Assembly: GCA_020137815.1 (NCBI GenBank)
Contig: CM035360.1
Span: forward strand, 4,914,121 to 4,978,120
Direction: 5' to 3'
DNA length: 64,000 nt
DNA from: Hormiphora californensis
Taxonomy: Eukaryota > Ctenophora > Tentaculata > Cydippida > Pleurobrachiidae
The notes beneath the pieces are model-generated. The model saw only the letters and a program-made list of their open reading frames with translations, made no database searches and was not told the DNA's origin. Positions 9,857 through 22,782 of this stretch are shown one piece after another (within the stretch, counting starts at the first letter, position 1; every line of letters starts with the position of its first letter). The position numbers and the translations under genes were made by a program.

Positions 9857-12020
9857 CCTCACCTATGGTCCCCAGGGCTTCAGTAATATGAAAGGAATTG
9901 GTAATGAAATTACCCCTAACCCCTCCGCAAAAGCTCTTCGTAACCAAAAAGAGGAGAATGATGGAGGGGAGCTGCCAGCTGGGGAGAGAAAGAGTGGAGA
10001 AAATGAAAGATTAGTTCGGGGGAGGATAAAGGGGGGTCGGAGGTGCCTGCCGGCACCTAAATACATGATATAGATGAATGGGGAGATAGATGGGAAGGAT
10101 GAAGTGGTGGAATGAGAATAGAGGAAGTAGGAGAGGGGAACGAAGGGGGAAATGGAGGAGAGGATAAAGGGGGAATGAAGGAGGAGATGGAGGATGAATG
10201 GGTATCTACCATCTAGAAAGGGTGCACGAAGGAGGGCGAAGGTCGACGGGGGGATAAAGGGGTAGGATAAAATGGGGAAATAAAAAACGGATGGAAGGGG
10301 GATATGAAGGGGGAATGAATGAGTCGAGGAAGAAGGAGAGAAGGAAAAAGGGGGAGATGGAGGGGATTTGAGGGGAGGAATAGCAGGCCAAGGGGAAATG
10401 AATGTAGAAGGATGTGACGGAGGGGCTGGTATACAGTATGGGTAGATTATGTGGGTGTGGTGGAGCGGGGGTTGTATGGTAGAAGGGGAAAACTGTTTGG
10501 AATAAGGGAGGCTGACTTACTGCGAAAAGAAGCAGATGGATATGGAGCGGAGATGGTTCAGAGAGAAAAGGCCATATATGCGTAACCGAGAGTGCCCCAG
10601 GGCTTGTCTTCACTTCAGTAATCAGTAATAGTGTCCACATGATGAATTCGAGTCACTGGAAGTTACTTTTAGATTGATAAATGCACCACCAATCCAGAGT
10701 ATCAAATTTTCAGCCGTTCTATCGGAATCCTGGGAGAGGTAAAGAAGGGTTAGTACAAATGAGAGAGACTAAATTGATACACACTTTACTCGATCTTATA
10801 GTGGATACGGACGGGATATGGAGGAGAGGGGGAAATGGAGGAGAGGATAAAGGGGGAATGAAGGAGATGGGGGATGAAGTGGGAAATGAATGGATATCTA
10901 CTATCTAGAAAGCGTGGACGAAGGAGGGTGAAGGTCGAAGGGGGGGGGGGGGGTAAAGTGGTAGGATAAAAGGGGAATGAAGGAACCGATGGAGAGGGGG
11001 ATGAAGGGGAATGAATGAGTAGAGGAAGAAGGAGAGAAGGAAAAAGGGGGAGATGGAGGGGAGGAATAAAGGCCAAGGGGGAAATGAATGTAGAAGGATG
11101 TGACGGAGGGGCGGGTATAAAGTATGGGTAGATTATGTGGGTGTGGGGGAGCGGGGGTTGTAAGGTAGAAGTGGAAAACTGTTTAGAATAAGGCTGACTT
11201 ACTGCGAAAAAAAGCAGATGGATATGGAGCGGAGATGGTTCAGATAGAGAAACAGCCCTCCCCGAGAGTGCCCAAGGGCTTGTCTTCACTGCAGTCATCA
11301 GTAATCGTGTCCACATGATGAATTCGAGTCACTGGAAGTTACTTTTAGATTGATAAATACACCACCAATTCAGAGTATCAAACTTTCAGCTGTTCTATCG
11401 GAATCCTGGGAGAGGTAAAGAAGGGTTAGTACAAATGAGAGAGACTAAATTGATACTACACGTTACTCGGGGGAGTCTGCACTTTAGACTCCGAGGAAGA
11501 TGAAGGAGAGGAAGATGAATGGGGATAGTAGATACGGACAAGTTATGGAGGAGAGGAATATTAAGGGGAGGATCAAGGGGAGGTTGAAGAGGAGTAGAGA
11601 TAGAGAGGGGTATAATGAAGGAGGAAAGACCGTCCCTATCCTTCCCTTGTTTGTGTGGGTATATTATGAGGGTGGGGAGCCGGGAGGTTGTATGGCAAGA
11701 GGGGAGGATGTTTTGGAATTTCACTTACTTTAGCGAAAAGAGGCAGATTGATACGGAATGGAGATGGTTCAGATAGAGAGCCCTCACCGAGATTTCCCCA
11801 GGGCTTATTCTTCATTTATTTCAGTAATCAGTAATAGTATCTACATGATCAATGCTGCATCACCGGGAGTTCCTTTTAGATTGATGAATACACCATCAAT
11901 TTACAGTGTCACATTTTCAGCCGTTCTATCTGATTCCTGGGGGAGAAGGGTTTTTAAAAACAATAGAGACTTTGGACTCATCGCAATAGCCGGAGGTCTA
12001 TCTCAGTGGTCATCTTAATC
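9857..12020 (+). repeat. Tandem duplication with decayed coding-like modules
   Basis: A unit of about 680 bp is present at 10190-10770 and 10880-11455, with a shorter, more diverged copy at 11500-11970 and a remnant near 9857-9900. Units share the order: purine-rich DNA, ccagggcttgtcttcac, cagtaatcagtaata, attgataaatncaccacca, cagccgttctatcggaatcc. In the third copy the plus strand is open and reads VISNSIYMINAASPGVPFRL, then SVTFSAVLSDSWGR. Copies one and two give FESLEVTFRLINAPPIQSIK, then FSAVLSESWER, but a one-base deletion breaks the join to VISNSVHMMN. This looks like a duplicated exon or pseudogene. I do not recognise the protein. Confidence 0.55.
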
Positions 12021-12387
12021 GAATGAACGGTATTAACTTGTAACTATCCAATTCACTTCGATCCATCAGATGGACATTCTTATGTATAAGCAGTGGAACC
12101 GTGAACCGTCACGACATCCCTTGCAGTTGCACCTCTGGGGACATCTTCCAAAGACGTCCCACCGCAAGAGACGAAATATAATGCCGGAAAAGTGACTCAG
12201 TGACAAATCTGACACACTTTCTTGGCGTAGCATGACCTCCCGGTTGGTGCATCTGTCCTAAAACTCACCGTAGAACTTGATTAAGCTAAATATTAACGGA
12301 TTGGAGCATATCCTTATTAGGTAAGGCAATTTATTTTTGCCCTCATGAAGTACATAACACGGAAGGAAGTAAGTACTCTATTCAAAT
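12021..12387. other. Intergenic, nothing recognised
   Basis: No open frame, repeat or RNA gene stands out between the duplicated modules and the palindromic element. Confidence 0.5.
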
Positions 12388-12393
12388 CAACTC

Positions 12394-12715
12394 TATGGCG
12401 GCGCATTGACGCAAAATGAAAAAAATAAAAACATGAAAAAAATTTAAAAAACGTGTTTCAAAAAACATGTTTTTAAAAAAATATGTTTTCGAAAATGTTG
12501 ATTTTGCGTCATTGAGCCGGCGACGTGGCGCATTAACACAAAATCAAAATGTTCGAAAACATGATTTTGCGTCATTGAGCCGGCTTACGTGGCGCATTGA
12601 CGCAAAATCAAAATTTTCGAAAACATATTTTTTTAAAAACATGTTTTTTGAAACACTTTTTTTTAATTTTTTTCATGTTTTTATTTTTTTCATTTTGCGT
12701 CAATGCGCCGCCATA
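12394..12715. mobile_element. Palindromic MITE next to the LINE
   Basis: A 322-bp inverted repeat: tatggcggcgcattgacgca at the left and tgcgtcaatgcgccgccata at the right. Inner arms carry aaaaacatgttttttgaaacac and its complement. The centre repeats gattttgcgtcattgagccg and gtggcgcattgacgcaaaat. It is flanked by CAACTC on both sides (12388-12393 and 12716-12721), a possible 6-bp target duplication, although TA ends also fit a TA target. No coding capacity. Confidence 0.75.
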
Positions 12716-12734
12716 CAACTCATAACAATTTTCT

Positions 12735-15389
12735 TTGGGTTCCCTTATGGACACATTGCAGGAAAAAATTGCTGAATTTACAAATGGTAATCGGACACCG
12801 GATATTTTCATTACTGGAGATTTCAACCTGCCCCTAATGAATTGGGATAGCTGTTCTGTCCCTACAAGTCCACCATGTAAAGCTTATCAGCGATTAATGG
12901 ACTTTATAAACGATAACTTCGCAACACAGGTTGTCGACCAGCCCACTAGGGGGCACAATATACTGGATCTGGTATTGACAAACTCCCCTGAAAGTGTAGC
13001 TAACGTTTTAACAGAAGATGTCCCTAAACTATCTGATCACAAGGTAGTTGACTGTATCTTAACATTCAACCCCATCCCAGAAGACCCGCCCAAGACTCAT
13101 CAGTGGGATCACATGGAGTTCAGAGGAATCAACATCCACAAAGGAGATCTTGAACAAATTCGGGTGGACCTCCAATCAGTTGACTGGACAACATTATTGC
13201 AAATATGTGAAGATGATGGTGACTACGAAGGGGAGCTGTTTAAGGAGCTCATCATAATGACAGTTTTGCAGATAGCGATTAAACACTGTCCTAGGAAGCA
13301 GAACCGAGGAAAAACTCGAAAAAGTCGCCTTGAACCGCTGAAGCGGCGAAAAAGGAAACTCAGGACGAGGATCTCTGCAATTCAAGCAACAACCCCAGGT
13401 TCAATTTCGCTAAACAAGATACAGGACGAACTTCTTTCCCTGGACAAGATCATCAAAGAGCGCCTGGTGGAAAAACGCGAAGAGGAGGAACGGAAGGCTA
13501 TTGACACCATTAAAGTCAACCCTCGGTACTTTTACTCCTACGCCAAGCGGTTCCTAAAGTCTGTTTCTTCCATTGCCCCTCTAAAAAGAAACGATGGATC
13601 CCTCACTGATGACGATCAGGAGAAAGCAGAGCTTCTACAGTCACAGTACTGTGGAGTATTCAGCGACCCTAATGGGGGTGACTTGGAGAAAAGTCTGTAC
13701 TGGCTGGACAACGTTGATGCCCCCGTCTTGGAGAACTTCACCTTTTCTTCTGAAGACATCAAAAATGCCCTCTCTGAGCTCGACCCGAACTCAGCTGCCC
13801 CGGATGGTGATATTCCGGCCAAACTTCTTGTAACATGCAAGCAAGAACTGTCCAGACCTCTCTACTTGCTTTGGGAGCGGTCACTTAGGAATGAAACTGT
13901 ACCCATGAGCTTGAAACTCCAGTACATCTCACCGATCTTCAAAAAAGGAGACAAAACCAATGCGGCTAACTATCGTCCAGTATCCTTGACGTCAAACCTG
14001 TTAAAGACCTTCGAAAGAGTAGTTCGCAACCATCTGGTGGACCATCTAGAGAGTAACAACCTCATCCCAGGAAATCAGCATGGGTTCAGAAAGAACCGAA
14101 GTTGTCTCACACAGCTCTTAGAACATTACGACCACATCATGAGAGAAATGAACAGTGGAAACGAGGTTGACGTTGTCTACTTGGACTATTCCAAAGCTTT
14201 CGACAAGGTTAACCACTCTATTTTGATTGCCAAACTCGAAAAACTTGGAATAAGAGGTACCTTGCTCAACTGGATAAAGGACTTCCTTTCTGGTAGGCTT
14301 CAAACAGTCACTGTCAATGGAGCCAAATCATCCTTCAGGAAAGTACTCAGTGGAGTCCCTCAAGGGACAGTACTAGGCCCAATTTTGTTTATCATCTATG
14401 TTGCTGACCTCCACCTACAAGTCCACAACTCGAGAACATCTACTTTTGCTGATGATACAAAGCTCTCCAAGGCAATCAGTTCCGGGTCAGGAACACAATC
14501 TGAAAAGGAGCTACAGGAAGACCTTGACAGAGTCGTTGAATGGTCCATTACTAACAGTATGGTACTCCATGAGGACAAGTTCGAAGTCCTGCACTACTCT
14601 CTGTACACTCCAGATACACTAAGTAACCTCCCAACAGTCGTCCAACATCGCTGCTATTTAACTCCTGGAGGAAACTTTATCAGTTCTGGGCATCAAGTTC
14701 GTGACCTAGGAATCATCATGTCAGACAACGGGTCTTGGACTCAGCATATCGACAAAATCGCCACCGATGCAAGAAAAATTGCAGGATGGGCACTCCGAAC
14801 ATTTCAGGATAGGTCGATTACCACTATGATGACACTCTACAAGTCCCTCATCCGGTGTAAACTGGAATATTGCTCACCCCTATGGAACCCCAGAAAAATT
14901 TCTGACATTCAGTCACTGGAAAGCGTGCAAAGAAAGTTTACACGTCGGGTCGATAATATGAAGCAGTACAGCTATTGGGACCGCCTGAAAAAGCTGAACC
15001 TTATGTCTCTGCAAAGAAGAAGAGAGAGATACACCATCATTCACATGTGGAAAATGTATAACGAAGTTGCTCCCAACAGTACCAACACACGATTCTACAT
15101 GAATGATAGGACAGGAGTTAAAGCTGAAGTACCATCTCTATTCAGCGGTGCCAGAGGGACAGTAAAAACTAAGTTCTTCGACTCCTTCGCTGTCAAAGCT
15201 GCAAGGCTGTGGAATACATTGCCTAAGAAGGTTAACACAGCAGATGACCTGGATCAGTTCAAGATTCTGCTGGGACGATGGCTCGACCAGTTCCCGGACT
15301 GTCCGCCCGTGACTGGGTATCCTACTCAGAACACTAATTCAATCCTGGATTGGGTGCTGGAAGTGAGAGCCGAGAGGGGGATGTGTTAA
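12735..15389 (+). mobile_element. CR1/Jockey-type LINE, ORF2 (endonuclease fragment and reverse transcriptase)
   Basis: An intact 884-codon frame whose first codon here is TTG, so the true start is missing. Residues 22-36 (DIFITGDFNLPLMNW) and about 98-103 (SDHKVV) are the C-terminal half of an APE-type endonuclease; its N-terminal half is absent. The reverse transcriptase follows: FKKGDKTNAANYRPVSLTS, then HGFRKNRSCLTQLL, YLDYSKAFDKVNH near 480, GVPQGTVLGPILF and the catalytic FADDTKL near 570. A C-terminal region with SPLWNPRKISDIQSLESVQR is typical of CR1/L2/Jockey elements. No frameshift is visible, so RT is potentially functional, but the copy is 5' truncated close to the MITE at 12394-12715. 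The 3' end is the repeat at 15416-15453. Confidence 0.95.
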
Positions 15390-15415
15390 AGGACACTGAC
15401 ACCTTGTGTTTTTCA

Positions 15416-15453
15416 TTGAAGTTATTTATGAAGTTATGAAGTTTATGAAGTTT
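15416..15453 (+). repeat. LINE 3' tail microsatellite
   Basis: Irregular repeats of tatgaagtt follow about 27 bp after the ORF2 stop. CR1- and L2-type elements commonly end in short tandem repeats instead of poly-A, so this probably marks the 3' terminus. Confidence 0.6.
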
Positions 15454-16721
15454 TCGCTAACTGAGAGTCGGCCATATTGGATTTGGGTCGAACCAGTGGA
15501 AATCGAATGATATTTTTTCCAGAATCGTTTGAAATTGGTGCGCGGCTCACTTTAACACATGCGCGTTAGCAATATTAAATAGTGTGCGCGGCTCTACATT
15601 TGCGCGTGCGAAAGTGATTGATTTCCAAAATTGAAAAAAGAGTCATCAAATTCATGTCAAATGCTACCAATTCCCAAAATTTGGTGATTGTAGGACCTCC
15701 GGAACATGGTCAAAATGACTTGGGACAGGATCCTGTACATGCGCGGTGTTCCCTCCTTATCCCTGTTCTGCGCCACGCGCAGCGCGGGATAAGGCAGCGC
15801 TTTTCAAAAAAAAAGAAAAAGCTCAAGTGAAAAAACGCGTTAGTTTGAAAATAAAAAATTTACATCGCGCGCATAACTTTGAGCTTTACTGCGCGGTAAT
15901 TATTTGCGCGTGACATTTTTCATTGCCGAGTTTCACTGAAATTTCAATGTTTCCGTCGTCCCCGGTTTACTGAACTGATCAGAACCGTCCCTGGACCAAG
16001 AAAAACTTGGCTGCCCGGGGCATCGTAGTAGGCAGTAAGCAGCAAGCCCCGCGAATGTTAATGCGTTAACCTGGAGTTGCCTTGTTCGACCCTCCCTCCC
16101 CGGAGTCAATAAAAACAACACAATTCCTACCGGTAACAAAATTATTTAATGTTATTACAAAAGTGGAGACGGAATTCCATATTACAATATCGTACTCCTT
16201 TTCAGAATGCAGTGTGGAAATGCAATGTGACATTGTGAAATGCAGTTGGGAGGAATGTATATGTTTGTAATTGTACGTGTACAACTAAAACATCAAGAAG
16301 AAAGTTCCCCTCGGCCTTAGAATCTGATCAGAAAACAGAACACAGGACTTTTATTCACCTAACACTCAAAAAATGAAACTAATATCTGTTGTGCAGTGTT
16401 CTACTGTTCACCAATAATAAGCTCTCTAACTTTCTGCATGCAAAAAAGTCTATAAAATCTTCCCTGAGTCATGCACAACAATATGATAATAATTGGTGAT
16501 ATGGAAGAACTCTGCAACTGTCTGTCAGAGCATTGGACTGACAGGTAACTGTAGATTAAAAAGAGAAAGCAGAACCTGTTCTGCATTTCAAGATTGTTGA
16601 ATTGTCATTTTGGCACATTTTGCAGTGTTTTTTAAACCAATCCGCACATCTATTTTCACAGTTTATCAGTTCTTATCAGAGTTATAAATGTGCGTGTAAT
16701 TTCAGTCTCTATCCCTCCAAT
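15454..16721. other. Intergenic; 3' flank of the rhotekin gene
   Basis: No gene is visible. 15540-15930 is dotted with gcgcg words (gtgcgcggctcac, gcgcgtgcg). A possible minus-strand polyadenylation signal (AATAAA) lies at 16349-16354, about 370 nt beyond the rhotekin stop. A small palindrome, ctgtcag...ctgacag, is at 16522-16544. Confidence 0.5.
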
Positions 16722-19700
16722 CTACAACATAGGAACCAACTTCCCATTGATCACCTGGAACTTTGGTTTGCTCCTTCCCGCATCCTGCCCGCTAGGTTTC
16801 TCTGCTACATTCTTGGCTGGCTCTGCATCATGTTCCTGGAAGGGAGACCCAGGTGGGGCAGGCTTGATGGGAGTTTTAGCAGGTCGGTGGAATAGGGCCT
16901 CTCGAGAGTAGGCAGCACGAGCGGGGGTGTTAGACTGCTTCAGCGGGGACTGTTGCCTTGCTGAAGGTGACTGTGACGTCTTCAGAGGTGACTTGTATGA
17001 TGACTGAGACGTCTTGACAGGTGACTTGTAAGATGACTGGGAAGTCTTCAGAGGGGAGGTGTAAGACGTCTTCAGTGGGGAAGTGTAGGAATTCTTCAGC
17101 GGTGAGGTGTAGGGAGACCGTTGCTTCTTCACAGGAGATCTAACAGGAGACTCAGACCTCCTTTTTACTGCGGTGTAGTGAGGAGAGGAGGAGGGTTGGG
17201 TAACCTCCTGAGCAGTATTCTCTTTCTCATCATCTCCAATTGTACTGGTGGATGACCCAAACCAGTCCTCTATAGACTTCTCAGTAGGACGTCTCCTATA
17301 GATCTCCTCCTCTTCCTCTTCCTCTTCCTCCTCTTCCTCTTCAAAGATGGGAGCAAAGCTTTCTTTTGCTAGATCGTTAGTTGAGTAGCTCGGACCAATG
17401 GCGGTCATATCTTGTACAGCTGAAAGAGATGTGAGAGTAGGAACGAGATTGTGAAGAATACAACAAACATTAGGCCATTATTATGGCAGATAAAATACAT
17501 AAATCAAGTTGGTTTGTTTTCCCAAAACTAACAAACAAATATAAACAAACAGCCCTACCTCGAGGTGGTGTGAAAGGTGCAGCTCCCTCCTTCATAGTAG
17601 AAGTCAGTGGGGTGTTTCTTGTCACCTTCCTGTTAGGTGTTTTACCCTTCCCTGATACTGGTGTCACCGACCCTAATGTCACCTTCTCCTCACTCTTCAC
17701 CCCAGGCCGGAATGAGGGAGGAGAACCGATCGAGGAAACCCCGTCAGTTTCATTTTGTAGGTTTCCAAATGCATCGTCAATCATTTTCTCAAAGTCCGTA
17801 ACGAAGGAGGATGGGGTTCCACCGGGGGTGGATGTGGGTGTGTTGGAGATTTTAGAAGCAGGGGATTCTGGCTCCTGTAACAGAGTGTAAGTGATGATTT
17901 AGGGACTCTAAGAAAGCATATTGAAATGTCGTTTGTGGTTAAATCTAGCATTCTACTGTGCTGAGAGCTGTGGCAATATTACCTCTTCATATAAGTTCCG
18001 TATTCCCTTCTTGTCCTTCAGATCTGATCGATTGGGGCTATTCAGATTGTTTGTCCCACCCTGACTCTGTCGGGGTACCCTGGGGCCCGGTGTCCTCCTC
18101 TGCTGCGGTGTCGGTGGAGCTGGAGACTTCTTTGACCTGGATAGAAGTGAGTTAGAGAAGCCTTTCATACTACATGACTGTACCGTCGCCAACACTGCTC
18201 GAGTCCCTCTCATCACCGGGATCCCGTGGGACTTTGGTCCGGTTCAGAGAGGGCAGTCTTTTGTAAGACAAGGAGAAGGGAATAAGTGATTGAGAGAGCA
18301 AAATCATATCATATCGGCCATATAATCACATGCTATCACGATTAAATACCTGGAATTATGTCGACCTTCACCCCCACTAGCTTGCCTTGCTTCACCTCCA
18401 CTACTCTGTGGAATGGGAGCTTTCCTCTTCTTCTCTCGTCCACTTATATCAACCTGACAAACAGAGGGATTCATACAAGCAAAACATAGTAATAGGATTC
18501 ATAGTTTGACTGTGACTTGATATGAGGTGATATCAATTGATCATAATAATCTAGAACATACCATAAGTTGAGGTGATTGTTTAGAAGAAGATGGAGGAGT
18601 ATCTTTAGAGATACAGGCTGCACGATAGCTCTGATTACTGATTGGCCTTCGTGGAGTCTGCTGCTGCTGCTGTTTCTGGTTAGATGACGAGGAGGGAGTA
18701 TCCATCCTGAAAATAATTCTGTTTACTTCACTATCCACAGTCCTGATCCCAACGGCTCACAGATAAGATCTAACAACTTCTATTCAGAAATCTATTGACC
18801 ATAGCACTCTCTCATGCTCCGAAACTCTTGAATCATTCATACAGTGTCAGGCGACAATGAAAACAATATATCTTACTCTATAGGTGGTGCAGTTGGTATC
18901 TTGCTAAGAGAGGGTGGTCGAGGTGCCGGTCTATCTGGCCTCCTCTGAGCCCCCTCCCACTGCACATTAGCCACAGGGACCCTTGAAAACTTGTGCATGG
19001 ACACATAGGTAGCGTCTGAGACCCTGTCTTTGTTCGATTTGGAGGACGGAGTATCGTAGTCGAGTTTGTTTCGTGATACAGGTGGGGGACCTGCTACTCG
19101 TCGTGTGGGGGTCAGGTCCACGGAACGGGATCTCCTTCTACTTGATTTAGCTGGTTTTGAGCTGAAAATATGAGAGTTTACAATCATGATTCGGTTTAAA
19201 TTACATGGCAATTTGTATAAATTTTGAGCAGTAATTGGCCAACCCCGAATCTCATATTTTAGTGAGTTGTGTCCAAAAGGCAAAAAGTAAGTTTTGTCTA
19301 TAAAGTATAATTTACCATGTCTTTGCTCGAGATCTAGAATCGACAGTGGGTGTGGGCGGTGCAGGAGTCTTCTTGGATCTCTCCGCACTCTTGCTTCTCT
19401 TCATCGAACTAAACAGCTTATCTTTCCTGGAATTGGAGTTTTATTTTTTTTCTGGAAATTTCTGGAAAAGATCTTCTTCATCAACATTCAAATTGTACAG
19501 TCGGACTCCGATTTACCGGGATTTGCCCAGTACAATCGGTGGACGATACACCTAGTAAACACAAACCTGGAGCTCCTCTGAGCTTGATCAAACTGGGCTC
19601 TGTACGAGGGTAGACATGGCGCTGAGGGGGTGTAACAAAACTGGGAGGAGGAGGGAGTACCATCGAAAGGTCGGGGTGGTTTTGGCGGGGCTGTCTTTAG

Positions 19701-22700
19701 TGGAGAGGGGTAGGTACCCTCATTATCAGCGTTGCTTAGTTTGTTGGGATGCCATGCACTCGCGTTTAGAATGGCCTTGTGAAGAGCTGAAAATAATTAG
19801 GTCATTAGTTAAATTAACAAGAGTTATGCCTAAACAACTTGAATCTCTACAGATAACACTATAAAAGTGACTAATTTAACTCAGTCCTCAGATTCCTAAT
19901 TCTCTAACTCACCTATTTCCCACAAAATCCGATCCTCTTTTGTGTCAGTACTGACATAGTGGTCTGTGTAGGGGCTCCGGTTGTAGCAGATGTGTATTGT
20001 GTGGGGTCTCTGGACACTGCTCTTCGGTACATGGTCCAGCACCATGTGCTACAGGGGGAGAGGGGGACATTGAGACAAATTCTTAGGTGTCCCACTGACC
20101 CAAAAACAAAAACAAAGAAGTATCACGTAAATCAACTATTTACCCCATTACCTCATTAACACTGATGGTCATGCAGGGTTCCTGTGTTCCCTGATCCTCT
20201 GGTCTTTTCCAAACGCGGAGGTACATACCGTGAAGGGAACACCAACTTCTCGCCCAGTGTGGCATACCTCCTGTCATGTGCTGCACATCTGGTGGTGGAG
20301 GAGTTGTCTTTATGAAGGAGCACAATTGTGTTTATAAAGGAGTACAATTGTGTTTATGAAGGAGTAAAACTGTGTTTATGAAGGAGCACAATTGTGTTTA
20401 TGAAGGAGTAAAACTGTGTTTATGAAAGAGCACAATTGTGTTTATGAAGGAGTAAAATTGTGTTTATGAAGGAGTATGATGTAGTTTATGAAGGAGCACA
20501 ATTGTGAAGGAGTAGAATTGTGTTTATGAAGGAGTAACTGCAATTACATACCCAGGAATCCCTCTTTAGTAGGTGTAAGAGTAAACAGAGGTTTGACCTC
20601 TATGTTAGCCCTATAGAAGTTCATTATAGGTAAAGGTGGGAGGTCAGGAAGGAACGTCGGGGCGGTTATATGAGCAGGCAGTCCTTGGCTGCTATTCTTC
20701 AAACTCTGTTTCTTCTGCCATATGTTGCAGTGCGCTAGAGTAAGTGTTGCAGTTCCAGCTATTGCAAATACAGGAACGGGATCTGGTTGTTCCACCTGTA
20801 CATGAGAAGGGTGGTTAGATTAAACTGTTTTACTACACAGATGTGATAGCATGGATAGAGTTCAGAATTAGAGTTTACACAGATTTGTCACAGATTGTCC
20901 AGGATCGATTAGGCCCCGAGGGCGTGAGTGTCTGATTGTGTTTACACACGGCCCCCGGTCCCTCTAAACACTCGCGTGCGCGCCAGAGATCCTTGAGGCG
21001 GGACTTCGCGCGCTCCGCAAAGTACTCCCAAACTTTTGGGGGCAAGTTTGAATTTCATTTCGTGTAAAACGATCATGATCATACACACGGAGAGGGCCCA
21101 GGGGTCGGAGGACCGGTGAGAAATATTACTTTTTTCTTTTTCTGTTTGACAGGTTCTTCGGTTTGGGTGTAGTAAAATTCCAGGTCGATAACAAAATCTG
21201 CAGCAACGTCTTTTCTGTAAGGAGAGGGGAGAGAGGTTAGGAAAACAAAAACAGTGGGGCTTGAACTAAAAAGACTAAAGAGTCGTATGACCATTGTAAC
21301 TAGCATACAGTTAATTAGTTCATTAATTACAGTGTAAAAGTGTGATCAATGACAACAGTTTCCGTCGTAATATCAAGTCTTGTAAGAGCTGCCGAGTCAA
21401 GGACCTGGGATCCACATCTTATCAAACAAAACACCTGGTACTTCCAACACTCTACAGGGAGGATAATGTATAATTAGGTAATTTGTATAATTAGATAATT
21501 AATTAGGTGGGGTGCTGCTACTGAAACACAATGACAGGTGACACCTGAGTACTGATATATTTCAATTTCACTGTCATTTTCACACTAAGTTGGCAGGGAG
21601 AGAGTCTTGAGACATGTTCCACTGACAGTGGAACTGGTGTCACACCAAAACTTGCCCAACAGTGTGACAGTCAATGAAACTGATACACATAGTGACAGTC
21701 AATGAAACTGACACACATAGTGACAGTGGATAGTGGGCATAAGGGGTACGAGATGGAGTTGGCATGTTTTAACCTCCTACACCACCGGTGGAACCCCCCT
21801 CCATAGTCCATTCCCACCCCATTGGCCTCCTTTTTGTACTCCCCAGTATCCAGTACCCACCCTAGTGCCTAGTGCCCCCTAGTTTTGACAGTGTATACCT
21901 GCTTTGTATTTGGCAGGTTCGATCTTGCACCACTTCAGTGGGATCATGATATCTGAGGGGCGGGGAGTGTTTTAGAATGTCAAACAGAGTGTTGTAACCC
22001 ATCAAACACGAAAAGATGAGTGAGTGTTTTAGAATGCCAAACAGCTATCACCACAGAGTATAATCCATTAGAATCAAACACAAAAAATGGTTTTGACAAA
22101 ACGGAAAGTACATCTAGTTTCTCCTAAAACTAACTGGAAATTGAAACATCTGCAAGTGAGACGGAATCCATCATCTCCTCTTTCATTATCTGATCCTTGT
22201 CCTTCCTGAAACAAAGTATGGATTGGAGTTTGGACAATACTACAAAAAAGTTCTGTCTAATTAGATTCTGTGTATCACAGCCCTTCCTATAACTTATGAA
22301 CAACAACTTACAAGTCAGTAAGACCATGTGCATCCTCAACTTCCTTTACATGTTCCCTCTGAAGTGCCGTCATTAGGGCCAGGGTCCTGCTGTTGGAGGT
22401 CAGAATGGTCTTTGCAGCATCCAACCTAGGTGATAGAGAATCGAATTTAATGGATTAGAGAAAGGGAGATTGTGTGTTTTACTGTTTAACTTTCACAGTG
22501 GACAGATATTATCGTAAACTTGGGGTAAGGCGGATAGGGATATGACGATGGGTCATGGGATAATTGGTATATTTATATTAGAGAAGGCAAAATATTATTT
22601 TACCTCTGTTGTGGGTTACTGCACGCAGAGAGAAGTCTTTGTGCAGCCTCCCTCATATTCATCTCAAATAGCAACCTCTGCTCAACCTCACTCTTCTTAA

Positions 22701-22782
22701 CAACTGGAACCTTCTTTTTCTTTGGCCTTCCCTTCCTCAGAATCATCTCGGCAAACCCAAGCTCTCGCCTCGCTTCTTCCAT
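16722..22782 (-). CDS. RTKN: Rhotekin-like Rho effector with long C-terminal tail
   Basis: About 18 exons, near 1080 residues. Exons run 22782-22604, 22425-22312, 22205-22135, 21952-21899, 21451-21331, 21214-21130, 20795-20552, 20288-20152, 20048-19913, 19786-19567, 19426-19316, 19161-18877, 18706-18562, 18453-18350, a short exon near 18255-18180, 18136-17983, 17874-17559 and 17419-16722. Order: HR1 Rho-binding helices (EMNMREAAQRLLSACSNPQQ), anillin-homology domain from about 122 (IMIPLKWCKIEPAKYK, ECWKYQVFCLIRCGSQVLD, FVIDLEFYYTQTEEP), PH domain about 285-380 (PHWARSWCSLHGMYLRVWKR; VSTDTKEDRILWEI). This HR1-AHD-PH order defines rhotekins, which bind GTP-Rho. The tail of about 700 residues is unusual (human protein about 563 in all): PPKPPRP, a Gln run, a Glu run, and tandem TSPLKTS motifs. 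The boundary between the short exon and 18136 does not resolve in phase and needs transcript data. Confidence 0.87.
20320..20545. repeat. 22-bp tandem repeat in rhotekin intron
   Basis: About ten copies of a 22-bp unit (caattgtgtttatgaaggag + ta, with variants such as gagcacaattg) occupy the intron between the exons that end the anillin-homology domain and begin the PH domain. Confidence 0.85.
21530..21780. repeat. Short gtgacag-type repeats in rhotekin intron
   Basis: The words gtgacagtcaatgaaactga and cacacatagtgacag recur in tandem within the intron between the exons ending at 21899 and starting at 21451. No coding potential. Confidence 0.5.

Noticed and set aside
9327-11724. Several minus-strand Pro/Ser/Leu-rich frames of 80-176 codons
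   Set aside because: They arise from purine-rich DNA on the plus strand and are not preserved between the duplicated units.
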